Shown piece by piece: positions 26,390 through 35,104 of a stretch of 57,683 nucleotides of DNA. The position numbers were made by a program, and so were the translations under genes. The stretch spans positions 1 through 57,683 of the forward strand of contig NZ_BCUS01000031.1 in NCBI RefSeq assembly GCF_001591345.1. Reading direction: 5' to 3'. The notes under the pieces were generated by a model, which saw nothing but the letters and a program-made list of their open reading frames with translations, was not told the DNA's origin and ran no database searches. The stretch is from Variovorax boronicumulans NBRC 103145 (GTDB lineage Bacteria; Pseudomonadota; Gammaproteobacteria; Burkholderiales; Burkholderiaceae_C). Numbering within the stretch: the stretch's first letter is position 1; each line of letters begins with the position of its first letter.

Positions 26390-27688
26390 TTGGGTAGCAC
26401 GCGAATCCGTTTCCACACCACCACGATCTGCACGTCCGCAGCAGCGGTTCGCGCGGCAGCCGCAGCGGTCGTCCTGCTGGGGCTGGCCGCCGCGCCCGCC
26501 GCTGCGCAGCCGCCACCGGCCACTACCGGACCGACCACAGTGAAGGTGCCACCCACCGGCGCGCGCACGTGCCTGGGCTTGCAGCAAGACGGCAGATCCG
26601 CCCCTCGGTCCTGCACGGACGCGGGACCGCTGGCCTTGATCCCCAAGCAGGACGGCATGTTGCGCGCGGGCCCACCCGACTACGAGGCGGTGGCCGGCCA
26701 ACCCTTGACCTCGTGCGTGCGCGACCGGGTGTCCGGGCTGGTCTGGGAGGGCAAGCCCGACAGCGGCAAGCTGGCGTGGATGAGGACACAGGCCGGTCCG
26801 CCGGGCACCGGCAGGCTGATCGACACCTATGGCCCGCACAACGAGCCAGCGCCCGGCAGCCGGGCCAACACCGACGCCTATTCCTACTACGGCGACGGGC
26901 GGCCGGGCGATGCCATGGCCTATGTGGCGCGAGTGAATGCGATGCGCCTGTGCGGCTTCACCGATTGGCGCCTGCCCACGGTGGCCGAGCTGCACGGCCT
27001 GATCGATCTGGGGGAGCTGATCAACGAACGGACGGGGCGATGGCCCGCCGAGCAGGCCGCCGTCGATGCGCGATGGCTGCCCAACACCGTGCCGGGCAAC
27101 TACCTGAGCTCCGAGCCGGACGACGAGACCCGCATCTGGTGCGTGAGCTTCAAGCTCGGGTTCGTCTACAGCTGCAACCGCAGGATGGAGAGAAAACCGC
27201 AGCCGTTGTTCATTCGCCTGGTGCGCGGCCCCGAAGTGCCGGAGACGGGACGCTGGCGCGAAGTGTCCGACGAGCGCGGCGTGCCCGGCGGCGTGGTCGA
27301 AGACAGCCACACCGGTCTGGCGTGGCGCCGCTGCGACGAGCCGCAGGTATGGAACGGCCAGCGCTGCACCGGAACGGCCGGACGCTACCGCTATGTGCAA
27401 GCCCTGCAGCACGCCAGCACACAACCGGGTTGGCGCCTGCCCACCATCAAGGAGGTGAACAGCCTCGCAGAGCGCTGGTTCAAGAAGCTCGACATCCCCG
27501 CCGCCGATTTCCCGGCGTCCGGCACGCAGCCGCTGCGCGAAGGGTATCGGTCCTCCACCGTCTGCACCGCCGGCCCCGCGACGCGGGAGGCCCGTGCATG
27601 GATCGGAGGATGGGTGCTGGGAGGTGGGGGCGATATCTCTTGCGAGGCGCAGCCCATGCCCCTCGGGGTCCGGCTCGTGCGCGAGTGA
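26390..27688 (+). CDS. Secreted DUF1566 (Lcl C-terminal domain) protein
   Basis: The 432-residue protein starts at TTG, seven bases after GAGGGA (26377-26382); no ATG or GTG is available upstream because of a TGA at 26357. A long Ala-rich signal peptide ends in AAAQ near residue 40. Two DUF1566/Lcl-type domains follow: the first has SGLVWEGKP, WMRTQ and FTDWRLPTVAELHGLID; the second has HTGLAWRRCDE, ALQHASTQPGWRLPTIKEVNSL and ends in GVRLVRE. DWRLPT-type motifs define the family. These proteins are exported and lectin-like, with unknown ligands. Six or more cysteines are spread through the mature part. Confidence 0.83.
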   Translation: MGSTRIRFHTTTICTSAAAVRAAAAAVVLLGLAAAPAAAQPPPATTGPTTVKVPPTGARTCLGLQQDGRSAPRSCTDAGPLALIPKQDGMLRAGPPDYEAVAGQPLTSCVRDRVSGLVWEGKPDSGKLAWMRTQAGPPGTGRLIDTYGPHNEPAPGSRANTDAYSYYGDGRPGDAMAYVARVNAMRLCGFTDWRLPTVAELHGLIDLGELINERTGRWPAEQAAVDARWLPNTVPGNYLSSEPDDETRIWCVSFKLGFVYSCNRRMERKPQPLFIRLVRGPEVPETGRWREVSDERGVPGGVVEDSHTGLAWRRCDEPQVWNGQRCTGTAGRYRYVQALQHASTQPGWRLPTIKEVNSLAERWFKKLDIPAADFPASGTQPLREGYRSSTVCTAGPATREARAWIGGWVLGGGGDISCEAQPMPLGVRLVRE

Positions 27689-27913
27689 TGTGCGATGCGC
27701 ATCTGTCTCGACGCCATGCTGTGAAGCTGTGGCGCCGGGTCAAGGACGACAAGCTCGCGCCTTGCCGCCCGTCGTCCCTGGCGTTTCTGTGCTTCCTCTT
27801 TGGCGAGGCATCGGCTACCGTCTGACGCGGCCTGCATGCGGCCACGAACGGTCATTCACGGTGCCGCCCCGCGCACCGAAAGCAGCAGGCCGCCCCACCC
27901 GGAGGAGACTCGC

Positions 27914-28474
27914 ATGGGACTTCTGACCTTCAGCCTCAACGTCACCCTGGACGGCTGCGTCGACCACCAGGAGGGCATCGCCGACGACGAGACGCACGCC
28001 TTCTTCACCCGCCTCATGGACGAGGGTGGGGCGATGCTGTGGGGCCGCACCACCTACGAGATGATGGAGAGCTACTGGCCGGCGGTCGCCCGTGGCGATG
28101 TGGAGGCGCCGCCGGCGGTGCGCGAATGGGCGGCCAAGCTGGAGATCAAGCCGAAGTACGTCGTGTCGTCGACGCGAACGGACTTTCCGTGGAGCCACAG
28201 CCACCACCTCGCCGGCGACTTGCGCTCGGGCGTGCAGAAGCTCAAGGACGCGACCCCGGCCGGCGTGCTCCTCGGTAGCGGCAAGCTCGCGACCGCACTG
28301 GACCGGCTGGATCTGATCGACGAGTACAGGTTCCTCGTTCACCCCAGGATCGCCGGCCACGGCCCGACCCTGTACGAGGGCGGGCTGCCTCACACGCGAC
28401 GGCTGGAGCTGGTCTCGGCGAACCCGCTTGGCAACGGCGCGGTCGCCATGCATTACCGGCGCGCGCGCGGCTGA
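27914..28474 (+). CDS. Dihydrofolate reductase-family protein (RibD C-terminal type)
   Basis: The 186-residue product starts at an ATG seven bases after GGAGGAG. It shows FSLNVTLDGCVDH, MLWGRTTYEMMESYWP, YVVSSTRTDF, GVLLGSGKLATALDRLDLIDEYRFLVHP and the GPTLYEG segment, all typical of the small RibD-C/DHFR-like proteins. These bind NADPH and probably reduce an unknown substrate; they are not folate-pathway DHFR. It stands alone on the plus strand. Confidence 0.88.
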   Translation: MGLLTFSLNVTLDGCVDHQEGIADDETHAFFTRLMDEGGAMLWGRTTYEMMESYWPAVARGDVEAPPAVREWAAKLEIKPKYVVSSTRTDFPWSHSHHLAGDLRSGVQKLKDATPAGVLLGSGKLATALDRLDLIDEYRFLVHPRIAGHGPTLYEGGLPHTRRLELVSANPLGNGAVAMHYRRARG

Positions 28475-28692
28475 CAGTCAGCCACGCCCCCGGGCCAACG
28501 GAAACCGCACGGTCGTCACCGAGCAGTGCTCCAGCGCGAGGATCACCCACACATTACGGACCGCGCCCAGCGCAAAGAAGGTGGTCTGCTCGCGAAATGG
28601 CTGGGTGTAGGCCGCGCAAAAGGTCAGGGCGAAGCGAGGGGTGGGGAAGAAGTTCTCGGGTACTTTCGCACGGTCCCGCAATCCACGCCCCC

Positions 28693-29490
28693 TCACCGCA
28701 ACCCCGACTGCCGATCCGCCGCCTCCACCAGCTGCATCAACCCTGGCCCGATGGTGTCCAGCAGCTGCGCCTTCTTCCAGCGGAACCCCGGCACCGCGCA
28801 GTTGAACAGCAGACGGCGCGGCCCGTAGCGGATGCGCGCCGCGGCGCCCGCGGCAAGCACGCCGAAGCCTGAATCGCCCAGGTTGATGGCGAAGCCGCGC
28901 TTGCCGTAGTGCGCCACGCTCTCGCGCACGCCTTCGAGGCAACGCGCGTGCTCGTCGGGCCGCTCGTGCTTCACGCGGGCCAGGAACTCCTGGCGCTCAC
29001 CCGCAGGCAGCTGCGCGAGCCATGCACGCCCCATGGCGGTCTCGACGATGCCGCGCACGGCGCCCACGCCGGGGCGCTTGAGGGTGCCGCCCTCGTGGGC
29101 GCAGGTTTCCAGGTAGACCACGTCGAGGTCGCTGGTCACGCCGACCGACACCGCGCCTTCGATGCGGTCGGCCAGCTGCTGCATGGCCGGGCGCAGCAGG
29201 GCCAGCATCGGCGTGTTGATGACGTAGGGGTAGCACAGCGCCACGGCGGCGGGGCCGATGAAGTAGCGGTCCAGGCGTTCGTCGTGGTCCAGGAAGCCCA
29301 TGGTCAGCAGGGTGCGGCACAGGCGCGAGACGGTGGGGCGCGACAGGCCCAGCTTGGCGGCGAACTCGCTGTTGGCGTGCGCGCGCGGGTCGCCCACGAA
29401 GGTCTGCAGGATGAGCAGGCCCTTGGCCAGGGTGCCGGCGATGTACGGGTCTTCGTCCCGCACCCGGCGCAGGTCGTCGGAATGCTTCAT
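28693..29490 (-). CDS. IclR-family transcriptional regulator
   Basis: From the ATG at 29490 the product is 265 residues, usual for IclR regulators; MPRPVQ at 29523 is an alternative. An N-terminal winged helix (about 15-75) has GTLAKGLLILQTF and KLGLSRPTVSRLCRTLLTMGFL. The C-terminal ligand domain runs from about 85 with AVSVGVTSDLDVVYLETC and GIVETAMGRAWLAQLP. It is divergent from the acyl-CoA dehydrogenase cluster and very probably controls it. A 15-bp perfect palindrome in the shared gap is the likely operator. Confidence 0.92.
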   Translation of the reverse strand: MKHSDDLRRVRDEDPYIAGTLAKGLLILQTFVGDPRAHANSEFAAKLGLSRPTVSRLCRTLLTMGFLDHDERLDRYFIGPAAVALCYPYVINTPMLALLRPAMQQLADRIEGAVSVGVTSDLDVVYLETCAHEGGTLKRPGVGAVRGIVETAMGRAWLAQLPAGERQEFLARVKHERPDEHARCLEGVRESVAHYGKRGFAINLGDSGFGVLAAGAAARIRYGPRRLLFNCAVPGFRWKKAQLLDTIGPGLMQLVEAADRQSGLR

Positions 29491-29538
29491 GGGCTGGCGG
29501 CGATTCTGGACAGGGCGGGGCATGGATGTGAATCGCAG

Positions 29539-29553
29539 TTTCAATGATTGAAA
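29539..29553. promoter_or_regulatory. Palindrome in the IclR/acyl-CoA dehydrogenase promoter
   Basis: TTTCAATGATTGAAA is a perfect inverted repeat (6-bp arms, 3-base centre) lying between the divergent iclR gene and the acyl-CoA dehydrogenase start at 29600. IclR regulators bind short A/T-rich palindromes of this size, so it is a good operator candidate. Confidence 0.6.
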
Positions 29554-29599
29554 TTCGGTGCCAGCAATTGTGGACCTGCTTCCTACAGTCGCGGCCACC

Positions 29600-30757
29600 A
29601 TGATCCGAGACATCCCCCACTTCGAGGCCCTGCGGGCCGACATCCGCGCCTTCGTTCGCGAACGCTGGCATCCGCTGGAAGACCAGGTCAGCCGCGACAA
29701 CGACATCCCGCCCGACGTGGTCGACGAGCTGCGGCGCAAGGGCTACTTCGGCTGGAGCATTCCCGAGGCGTACGGCGGCCTGGGCCTCACGACCGAGGAA
29801 CTGGTGTTGTGCGCGATGGAGCTGTCGCAGTCGTCGGTGGCGCTGCGCGCCCGCGTGGGCACCAACACGGGCATCGGCTCCGAAGCGCTGGTGGCCGACG
29901 GCACCGAGGCGCAGAAGCAGCGCTGGCTGCCGCGCATGGCGACGGGCGAGCTCACGGGCTGCCTCGCGCTCACCGAGCCCGAAGCGGGCTCGGAGGCGAG
30001 CAACGTGCAGACCACCGCGCGCCGCGAGGGCGACCACTACGTGCTCAACGGCAGCAAGCGCTTCATCACCAACGCGCCGGTGGCCGATGTGTTCACCGTC
30101 ATCGCCCGCACCGAAGACGGCTCGAAGGGCAGCAAGGGGGTGTCCGCGTTCCTGGTCGAGCGCGGGCCGGGCCTGACGACGGGCGCGCCCTACCGCATGA
30201 TGGGCCAGGCCGGCTCGTTCGTGTCGGACGTGCATTTCGACGAATGCCGCGTGCATGCCGACCAGCTCATCGGCGGGCGCGAGGGCATGGGCTTCCAGAC
30301 GGTGATGAAGGTGCTCAACAAGCAGCGCCTGCACCTGGCGGCGCTGTGCACGGGGCCGGCCATCCGCATGCTGGACCTGGCCATGGCGCACACGAGCAGC
30401 CGCCATCAGTTCGGCCAGGCGGTGGCCGACTTCCAGCTGGTGCAGGCCATGATCGCCGACAGCCGCACCGAGATCTACGCGGCGCGCGCGATGATCCTCG
30501 AGGCGGCGCGTGCGCGCGATCGCGGCGAGGACGTGGCCATGTCGGCCTCGATGTGCAAGTACTTCGCGTCGGAGATGTGTGGCCGCGTGGCCGACCGCGC
30601 GGTGCAGATGTTCGGTGGCTCGGGCTACGTGGCCGACTTCAGCCCCATCGAGCGCTACTACCGCGACGTGCGCCTGTTCCGCCTGTACGAGGGCACGAGC
30701 CAGATCCACCAGCTCAACATCGCCAAGCTGGCGCTGCGCGAGGCGGGCATGCGATGA
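29600..30757 (+). CDS. Acyl-CoA dehydrogenase 1
   Basis: The 385-residue flavoprotein (start at MIRDIPHF; a GTG at 29558 adds 14 unlikely residues) has the complete acyl-CoA dehydrogenase fold. Seen are the N-terminal helices with GWSIPEAYGGLGL, the FAD/substrate stretch CLALTEPEAGSEASNVQTTA, NGSKRFITNAPVADVF, and the C-terminal QMFGGSGYVADFSPIERYYRDVR with RLYEGTSQIHQLNIAK. The Glu in YEGTSQ is the usual catalytic base. It introduces an alpha-beta double bond into an acyl-CoA; the chain is not identifiable. The stop overlaps the second dehydrogenase start (ATGA). Confidence 0.93.
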   Translation: MIRDIPHFEALRADIRAFVRERWHPLEDQVSRDNDIPPDVVDELRRKGYFGWSIPEAYGGLGLTTEELVLCAMELSQSSVALRARVGTNTGIGSEALVADGTEAQKQRWLPRMATGELTGCLALTEPEAGSEASNVQTTARREGDHYVLNGSKRFITNAPVADVFTVIARTEDGSKGSKGVSAFLVERGPGLTTGAPYRMMGQAGSFVSDVHFDECRVHADQLIGGREGMGFQTVMKVLNKQRLHLAALCTGPAIRMLDLAMAHTSSRHQFGQAVADFQLVQAMIADSRTEIYAARAMILEAARARDRGEDVAMSASMCKYFASEMCGRVADRAVQMFGGSGYVADFSPIERYYRDVRLFRLYEGTSQIHQLNIAKLALREAGMR

Positions 30758-31893
30758 ACGTGCGCACGGACCTCGCGGCACGGGTGCGCGACTTCGTCGA
30801 GCGGCATTGCATCCCGCTCGAATCGAATGCCCATGTGCACGACCCGCGGGCGATGGACGCGGCGCTGTCGCAGCTGCGCCCGGTCGCGCGCGAGATCGGC
30901 CTGTACCTGCCGCAGATGCCGGTGGAGGAGGGCGGGCTGGGCCTGTCGTGGGTCGAGCGCGCGGCGGTGTTCGAGGAGGCCGGTCGCAGCTACCTGGGCC
31001 CGGCCGCGCTCAACTGCGCCGCGCCCGACCAGCCCAACATGATCAGCCTGCTGCGCCAGGGCACGCCCGCGCAACAGCAGCGCTACCTGCGGCCCTTGGC
31101 CGAAGGCCGCATCCGCTCGTGCTTCGCAATGACCGAGCCGGCGCCCGGCGCAGGCTCCGACCCGTCGATGCTGCGCACCACTGCGCGGCGCGAGGGTGAT
31201 GGCTGGGTCATCGACGGCCACAAGTGGTTCATCACCGGGGCGGTGGGCGCGGCCTTCTGCATCGTGCTGGCGCAGACGGAAGAGGGGCCCACGCAGTTCA
31301 TCGTGGACATGGAACACCCGGGCCTTTCGCTGGTGCGCGCCATCAAGGCCATCGACCCCTTCGCCGTCGGCGGCCACGGCGAGCTGTGCTTCACCGCCTG
31401 CCGCGTGGGCGCCGACGCGGTGCTGGGCGAGGTGGGCTCGGGCTTCGTGGCGGCGCAGCAGCGGCTGGAGCCCGCGCGCCTGTCGCACTGCCTGCGGCTC
31501 ATGGGCCGCGCGCGGCGCGGGCTCGAGATCGCGCAGGCCTACGTGGGCGAGCGCACATCGTTCGGCGAGCGGTTGGCCGACCTGCAGCAGGTCCAGGCGA
31601 TGGTGGCCGACTGTCACATCGACCTGCATGCCAGCCGGCTCATGAGCCTGGACTGCGCGCGCCGCATGGACGAGGGGCTGTCGGTGAAGACCGAGTCGGC
31701 GATGACGAAGGTCTTCGTGTCCGAGGCCCTGAACCGCGTGGCCGACCGCGCGGCGCAGATGTGCGGTGCGCTGGGCATGTCGGAAGACGCGCCCATCGCT
31801 CTCATCGTGCGCGAGCTGCGGCCGTTTCGCATCTACGACGGCGCCTCCGAGCTGCACCGCGCCACGCTCGGGCGCCGCTTCCTCACGCACTGA
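30754..31893 (+). CDS. Acyl-CoA dehydrogenase 2
   Basis: The 379-residue product is a second, divergent acyl-CoA dehydrogenase. It has [38 protein letters not shown] and the C-terminal [20 protein letters not shown]. The usual catalytic Glu of the YEG motif is replaced by Asp (YDGAS), a pattern seen in some ACAD10/11-like enzymes, which often act on hydroxylated or branched acyl-CoAs. It overlaps gene 1 by four bases and may form a heteromer with it, as reported for some paired dehydrogenases. Confidence 0.9.
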   Translation: MNVRTDLAARVRDFVERHCIPLESNAHVHDPRAMDAALSQLRPVAREIGLYLPQMPVEEGGLGLSWVERAAVFEEAGRSYLGPAALNCAAPDQPNMISLLRQGTPAQQQRYLRPLAEGRIRSCFAMTEPAPGAGSDPSMLRTTARREGDGWVIDGHKWFITGAVGAAFCIVLAQTEEGPTQFIVDMEHPGLSLVRAIKAIDPFAVGGHGELCFTACRVGADAVLGEVGSGFVAAQQRLEPARLSHCLRLMGRARRGLEIAQAYVGERTSFGERLADLQQVQAMVADCHIDLHASRLMSLDCARRMDEGLSVKTESAMTKVFVSEALNRVADRAAQMCGALGMSEDAPIALIVRELRPFRIYDGASELHRATLGRRFLTH

Positions 31894-31927
31894 CACGTTG
31901 AACACACAGAGAAACTGGAGACTGACG

Positions 31928-32896
31928 ATGACATCCTTGATCAAGAAAATTTCGCACGTGGCCGCAGGCTTCGTACTCAGCCTGGCCGGCTCGCTGGCAA
32001 TGGCTGCTTTCCCCGATCGCCCCGTGAAGCTGGTCGTGCCTTTCCCCGCCGGCGGCAGCACCGACCTGGTGGCGCGCGAGGTGGCGCTGGCGCTGGGCCA
32101 TGCGCTGGGCCAGCCGGTCATCGTGGAGAACAAGCCCGGCGCCGGCAGCCTCATCGGCTCCGAGCTCGTAGCCAAGTCCGCGCCCGACGGCTACACGCTG
32201 CTCATGGCGGGCCTGACCAACATCTTCCTGCCCTACGTGCACAAGGGCCTCACCTGGAACCCGGTGGACGACTTCGTGCCCGTGGGCCTGGTGGCCGATC
32301 TGCCGAACGTGATCGCGGTCAACGCGAAGACGCCGTACCAGAAGCTGCCCGAGCTCATCGCCGCCGACAAGGCCAAGCCGGGCCAGCTCGCCTTCGGCTC
32401 CGCGGGCCCGAGCACGCCGTCGCATCTGGTGTGCGAAATGATCAACCACCAGGCCGGCATCAAGATGCAGCACGTGCCCTACAAGGGGAACGCGCCGGCG
32501 GTGAACGACCTGATCGCCGGCCACATCCCGGTGATGTGCAACAACCTCGGCGGCACGCTGCCCTACATGAGCAGCGGGCAGATCCGCATCCTGGCGCAGA
32601 CCGGCCGCACGCGCTCGCCCTCGGCGCCCGACGTGCCCACCTTCGCCGAACTGGGCCTGCAGGGCTTCGACAGCGGCCTGTGGGTGGGCATCGTCGCGCC
32701 CAAGGGCACGCCCGATGCCGTGATGCGCCCATTGCGCGCGGCACTGGCCAAGGCCTTGCCCGCGGTGAAGGACAAGCTGGCCAAGCTGGGCGCGGCCGCG
32801 CTCGATCCGTCGCTGCCCGCCTACGGCCAGCGCATCGCCGCCGACCGCAAGCTGTGGGACCCCGTGCTCAAGCGCGTCGACCTGAAGGGCAACTGA
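31928..32896 (+). CDS. Bug/TctC-family periplasmic substrate-binding protein
   Basis: The 322-residue protein has a signal peptide ending AMA (about residue 26) and family hallmarks [45 protein letters not shown] and [19 protein letters not shown]. Bug receptors bind small carboxylates and deliver them to TctAB permeases. No permease genes are nearby, which is common for Bug proteins in Burkholderiales. Its place between the dehydrogenases and the CoA-transferase suggests that it binds the acid that this cluster activates and degrades. The stop overlaps the CaiB start (TGATG). Confidence 0.95.
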   Translation: MTSLIKKISHVAAGFVLSLAGSLAMAAFPDRPVKLVVPFPAGGSTDLVAREVALALGHALGQPVIVENKPGAGSLIGSELVAKSAPDGYTLLMAGLTNIFLPYVHKGLTWNPVDDFVPVGLVADLPNVIAVNAKTPYQKLPELIAADKAKPGQLAFGSAGPSTPSHLVCEMINHQAGIKMQHVPYKGNAPAVNDLIAGHIPVMCNNLGGTLPYMSSGQIRILAQTGRTRSPSAPDVPTFAELGLQGFDSGLWVGIVAPKGTPDAVMRPLRAALAKALPAVKDKLAKLGAAALDPSLPAYGQRIAADRKLWDPVLKRVDLKGN

Positions 32897-34113
32897 TGGG
32901 CCAGCCTGCCGACCACGCACCCCTGCACGGGGTGCGCATTCTCGACATGGCGACCGTGCTCGCCGCGCCGTTCTCGGCCACGCTGTGCGGCGACATGGGC
33001 GCCGACGTCGTCAAGCTCGAGCTGCCGGGCGGCGGCGATCCGCTGCGCGGGCTCACGCCGGTGCACGAGGGCCATCCGCTGTTCTGGAAGACCGCGAACC
33101 GCGGCAAGAAGGGCATCTCGCTGGACGTGCGCAAGCCCGAGGGCCGCGCGCTGTTCTTGCGGCTCATCGCCGGCTTCGACGTGCTGGTGGAGAACTTCCG
33201 CACCGGCACGCTCGATGCGTGGGGTCTGGACATCGCCACGCTGCACGCGGCCAACCCGCGCCTCATCGTGCTGCGCCTCACGGGCTTCGGCCAGACCGGC
33301 CCGTATGCGCGCCGACCGGGCTTTGCCCGCATCTTCGAAGCGATGAGCGGCTTCACGCACCTGACCGGCGAGCCCGATGGTCCGCCGCAGCACATGAACT
33401 ATCCGCTGGGCGACGTGGTGGCCGGGTTGTTCGGCGCCTTCGCCATCAGCACCGCGTTGGCCGAGCGCAATGCATTGCCGCGCGCGCAGCAGCGGGGCGC
33501 CGAGATCGACCTTTCGGCCACCGAGGCGATGTCGCGCCTGCTCGATCCGCTGGCGGCCGAGCACCGCATCGGAGGCGTGGTGCGCGAAAGAACCGGCTCG
33601 CGCGCTACCTACACCGCGCCGTCCAACGTGTTCCGCGCGCTCGACGGCGTGTGGTTCACGCTGGTGGGCACGGGCGGGCCGATCTTCGCGCGCATCTGCC
33701 GCGCGATCGACCGAGAAGACCTGCTCGCCGACGCACGCTTTGCCGACAACGCCGCGCGCATCCGCCACCTCGAGGCGCTGGACCGCATCCTGGCCGACTG
33801 GTGCGCCAGCCTGCCATTCGCGGACCTGGCCGCGCGGCTGGACCGCGAAGACGTGCCCTACAGCAAGGTGTATTCGATCGCCGACCTGCGCGCCGACCCC
33901 CACATGCAGGCACGCGGCGCCTTCATCGACGTGCCCGACGAACAGTTCGGCACCGTGCCGGCACCGGCGGCGGTGCCGCGCTTCGTGGGGCGCGAAGGCG
34001 TGCGGCCGGCCGCCACGGGGCCGCGCACGGGGCAGCACAACGCCGAGGTGTATGGCGGGCTGGGCCTGGGCGAGGCGCAGCTCGCGGCGCTGCGCGACGC
34101 GCAGGTGATCTGA
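32896..34113 (+). CDS. CaiB/BaiF-family CoA-transferase
   Basis: The 405-residue product is a class III CoA-transferase. Seen are GVRILDMATVLAAPFSATLCGDMGADVVKLE at the start, DVLVENFRTGTLDAWGL, RLTGFGQTGPYARRPGF and YPLGDVVAGLFGAFAIST. The Asp in LGDVVAG aligns with the family's catalytic aspartate. It moves CoA between carboxylic acids, probably activating the substrate before dehydrogenation by the two upstream enzymes. It ends the cluster, followed by a terminator. Confidence 0.93.
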   Translation: MGQPADHAPLHGVRILDMATVLAAPFSATLCGDMGADVVKLELPGGGDPLRGLTPVHEGHPLFWKTANRGKKGISLDVRKPEGRALFLRLIAGFDVLVENFRTGTLDAWGLDIATLHAANPRLIVLRLTGFGQTGPYARRPGFARIFEAMSGFTHLTGEPDGPPQHMNYPLGDVVAGLFGAFAISTALAERNALPRAQQRGAEIDLSATEAMSRLLDPLAAEHRIGGVVRERTGSRATYTAPSNVFRALDGVWFTLVGTGGPIFARICRAIDREDLLADARFADNAARIRHLEALDRILADWCASLPFADLAARLDREDVPYSKVYSIADLRADPHMQARGAFIDVPDEQFGTVPAPAAVPRFVGREGVRPAATGPRTGQHNAEVYGGLGLGEAQLAALRDAQVI

Positions 34114-34129
34114 AGCGCGCCTGCGCTTT

Positions 34130-34156
34130 CGCCTGCCCTGCGGGGTAGGCGTTTTG
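34130..34156 (+). terminator. Terminator after the acyl-CoA cluster
   Basis: CGCCTGCCC and GGGTAGGCG form a nine-base stem (one G-T pair) around TGCG, followed by TTTT. It lies 17 bases after the CaiB stop and separates the catabolic cluster from the Tad pilus operon. Confidence 0.75.
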
Positions 34157-34323
34157 TCATGCCTGTCCCCGTGCCGTCGCGGGACACCTGACTCCCCCAG
34201 AAAAGGGCGCTCCGCTCATGTGCGAAGGCGGTGCGATTCCTACAGTCATCCCCATGCCGAACGCTTCTTCCCACACCGGGAAGGCCAGCGGTTTCGGCCG
34301 GCCACGACCACCGGGGACACCGC

Positions 34324-34470
34324 ATGGAACCGCTCGAAGTTCTGCCGAGAACCGCCCTGAGCCTGCTGCGCGAAGACGCCGGCATGTCGTTCATGGAGGT
34401 TGCGCTGATCGGTGCGCTGGTGATGGTCGTGGCCATTTTGCTGGTGCTCGCCCTGCGGCGCAGTGCCTGA
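34324..34470 (+). CDS. Short prepilin-like protein with class III signal
   Basis: This 48-residue product ends a leader with REDAG and continues MSFMEVALIGALVMVV, then 15 more residues. After the Gly, glutamate is at +5, the same layout as in the two Flp pilins downstream (G-AQVIEY and G-AQVMEY). It should be cut by TadV, encoded 16 bases downstream. The mature protein would be only about 27 residues, a bare helix with a basic end, shorter than normal Flp. It could be a minor pilin or an assembly factor. It is the first gene of the tad operon. Confidence 0.65.
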   Translation: MEPLEVLPRTALSLLREDAGMSFMEVALIGALVMVVAILLVLALRRSA

Positions 34471-34486
34471 ACACGGGGAGCCCGCC

Positions 34487-35071
34487 ATGCAGGAATTCAA
34501 CGCTGTTCTCGAACTGCTCGCGATGCTGGCCACCGACATCCGCATGCTGGCGCTCTTCGCGCTGCTCGGCGTGGCGGCTGTCAGCGACTGGCGCTCTTAT
34601 CGCATTCCCAACTGGCTGACCTTCGGCGGCGCGTGCTTCGCCCTTATCTACGGAACGATGGCGGCACGCACGCCGGCGTCGGGCGCGGCGAGTGCATTCG
34701 GTGGCCTGGCCGTGGGCTTCGCCGCGATGCTGCCGTTCTATGCGCTCGGGATCATGGGCGCCGGCGACGTCAAGCTGATGGCGATGACCGGGGCCTTCCT
34801 GGGGCCCCAGCAGACGCTGATGGCCTTGCTCTTCACTTTCATCGCGGGCGGCGTCGCGGCGCTGGCCTTCGCGATCCATCGCCGCCGCCTGGTCCACATG
34901 CTTGGCAACGTCAAGGCCACAGCGCAGGGCATGGTCATTTCCACCATCGCAGGCATGCGGCCCGACGGGCGCCTGCAGGCGAGCCAGTCCGTTGGCAAGT
35001 TGCCCTACGGCGTCTGCATCGCGGCGGGCACGGTGGTCCAAGTGCTGGCGCACCAGCTGGGCTTTGTCTAG
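34487..35071 (+). CDS. tadV: TadV/CpaA prepilin peptidase
   Basis: The 194-residue membrane protein is an A24-family aspartic prepilin peptidase. The two catalytic aspartates are visible in SDWRSYRIPNW and in MGAGDVKLMA (GxGD motif). About five to six helices are present and the N-terminal methylase domain of PilD is absent, as expected for TadV/CpaA. It should process the three prepilins and possibly the TadE-type pseudopilins. GGGGAG precedes the ATG. Confidence 0.92.
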   Translation: MQEFNAVLELLAMLATDIRMLALFALLGVAAVSDWRSYRIPNWLTFGGACFALIYGTMAARTPASGAASAFGGLAVGFAAMLPFYALGIMGAGDVKLMAMTGAFLGPQQTLMALLFTFIAGGVAALAFAIHRRRLVHMLGNVKATAQGMVISTIAGMRPDGRLQASQSVGKLPYGVCIAAGTVVQVLAHQLGFV

Positions 35072-35104
35072 CTCCTACATGTTTCACCCCTGGCGGAGGT
35101 TCGT

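Noticed and set aside
26101..26397. A 98-codon plus-strand frame in the divergent gap.
   Set aside because: No ribosome site, codon use unlike coding DNA, and it overlaps the well-supported TTG start of the DUF1566 gene.
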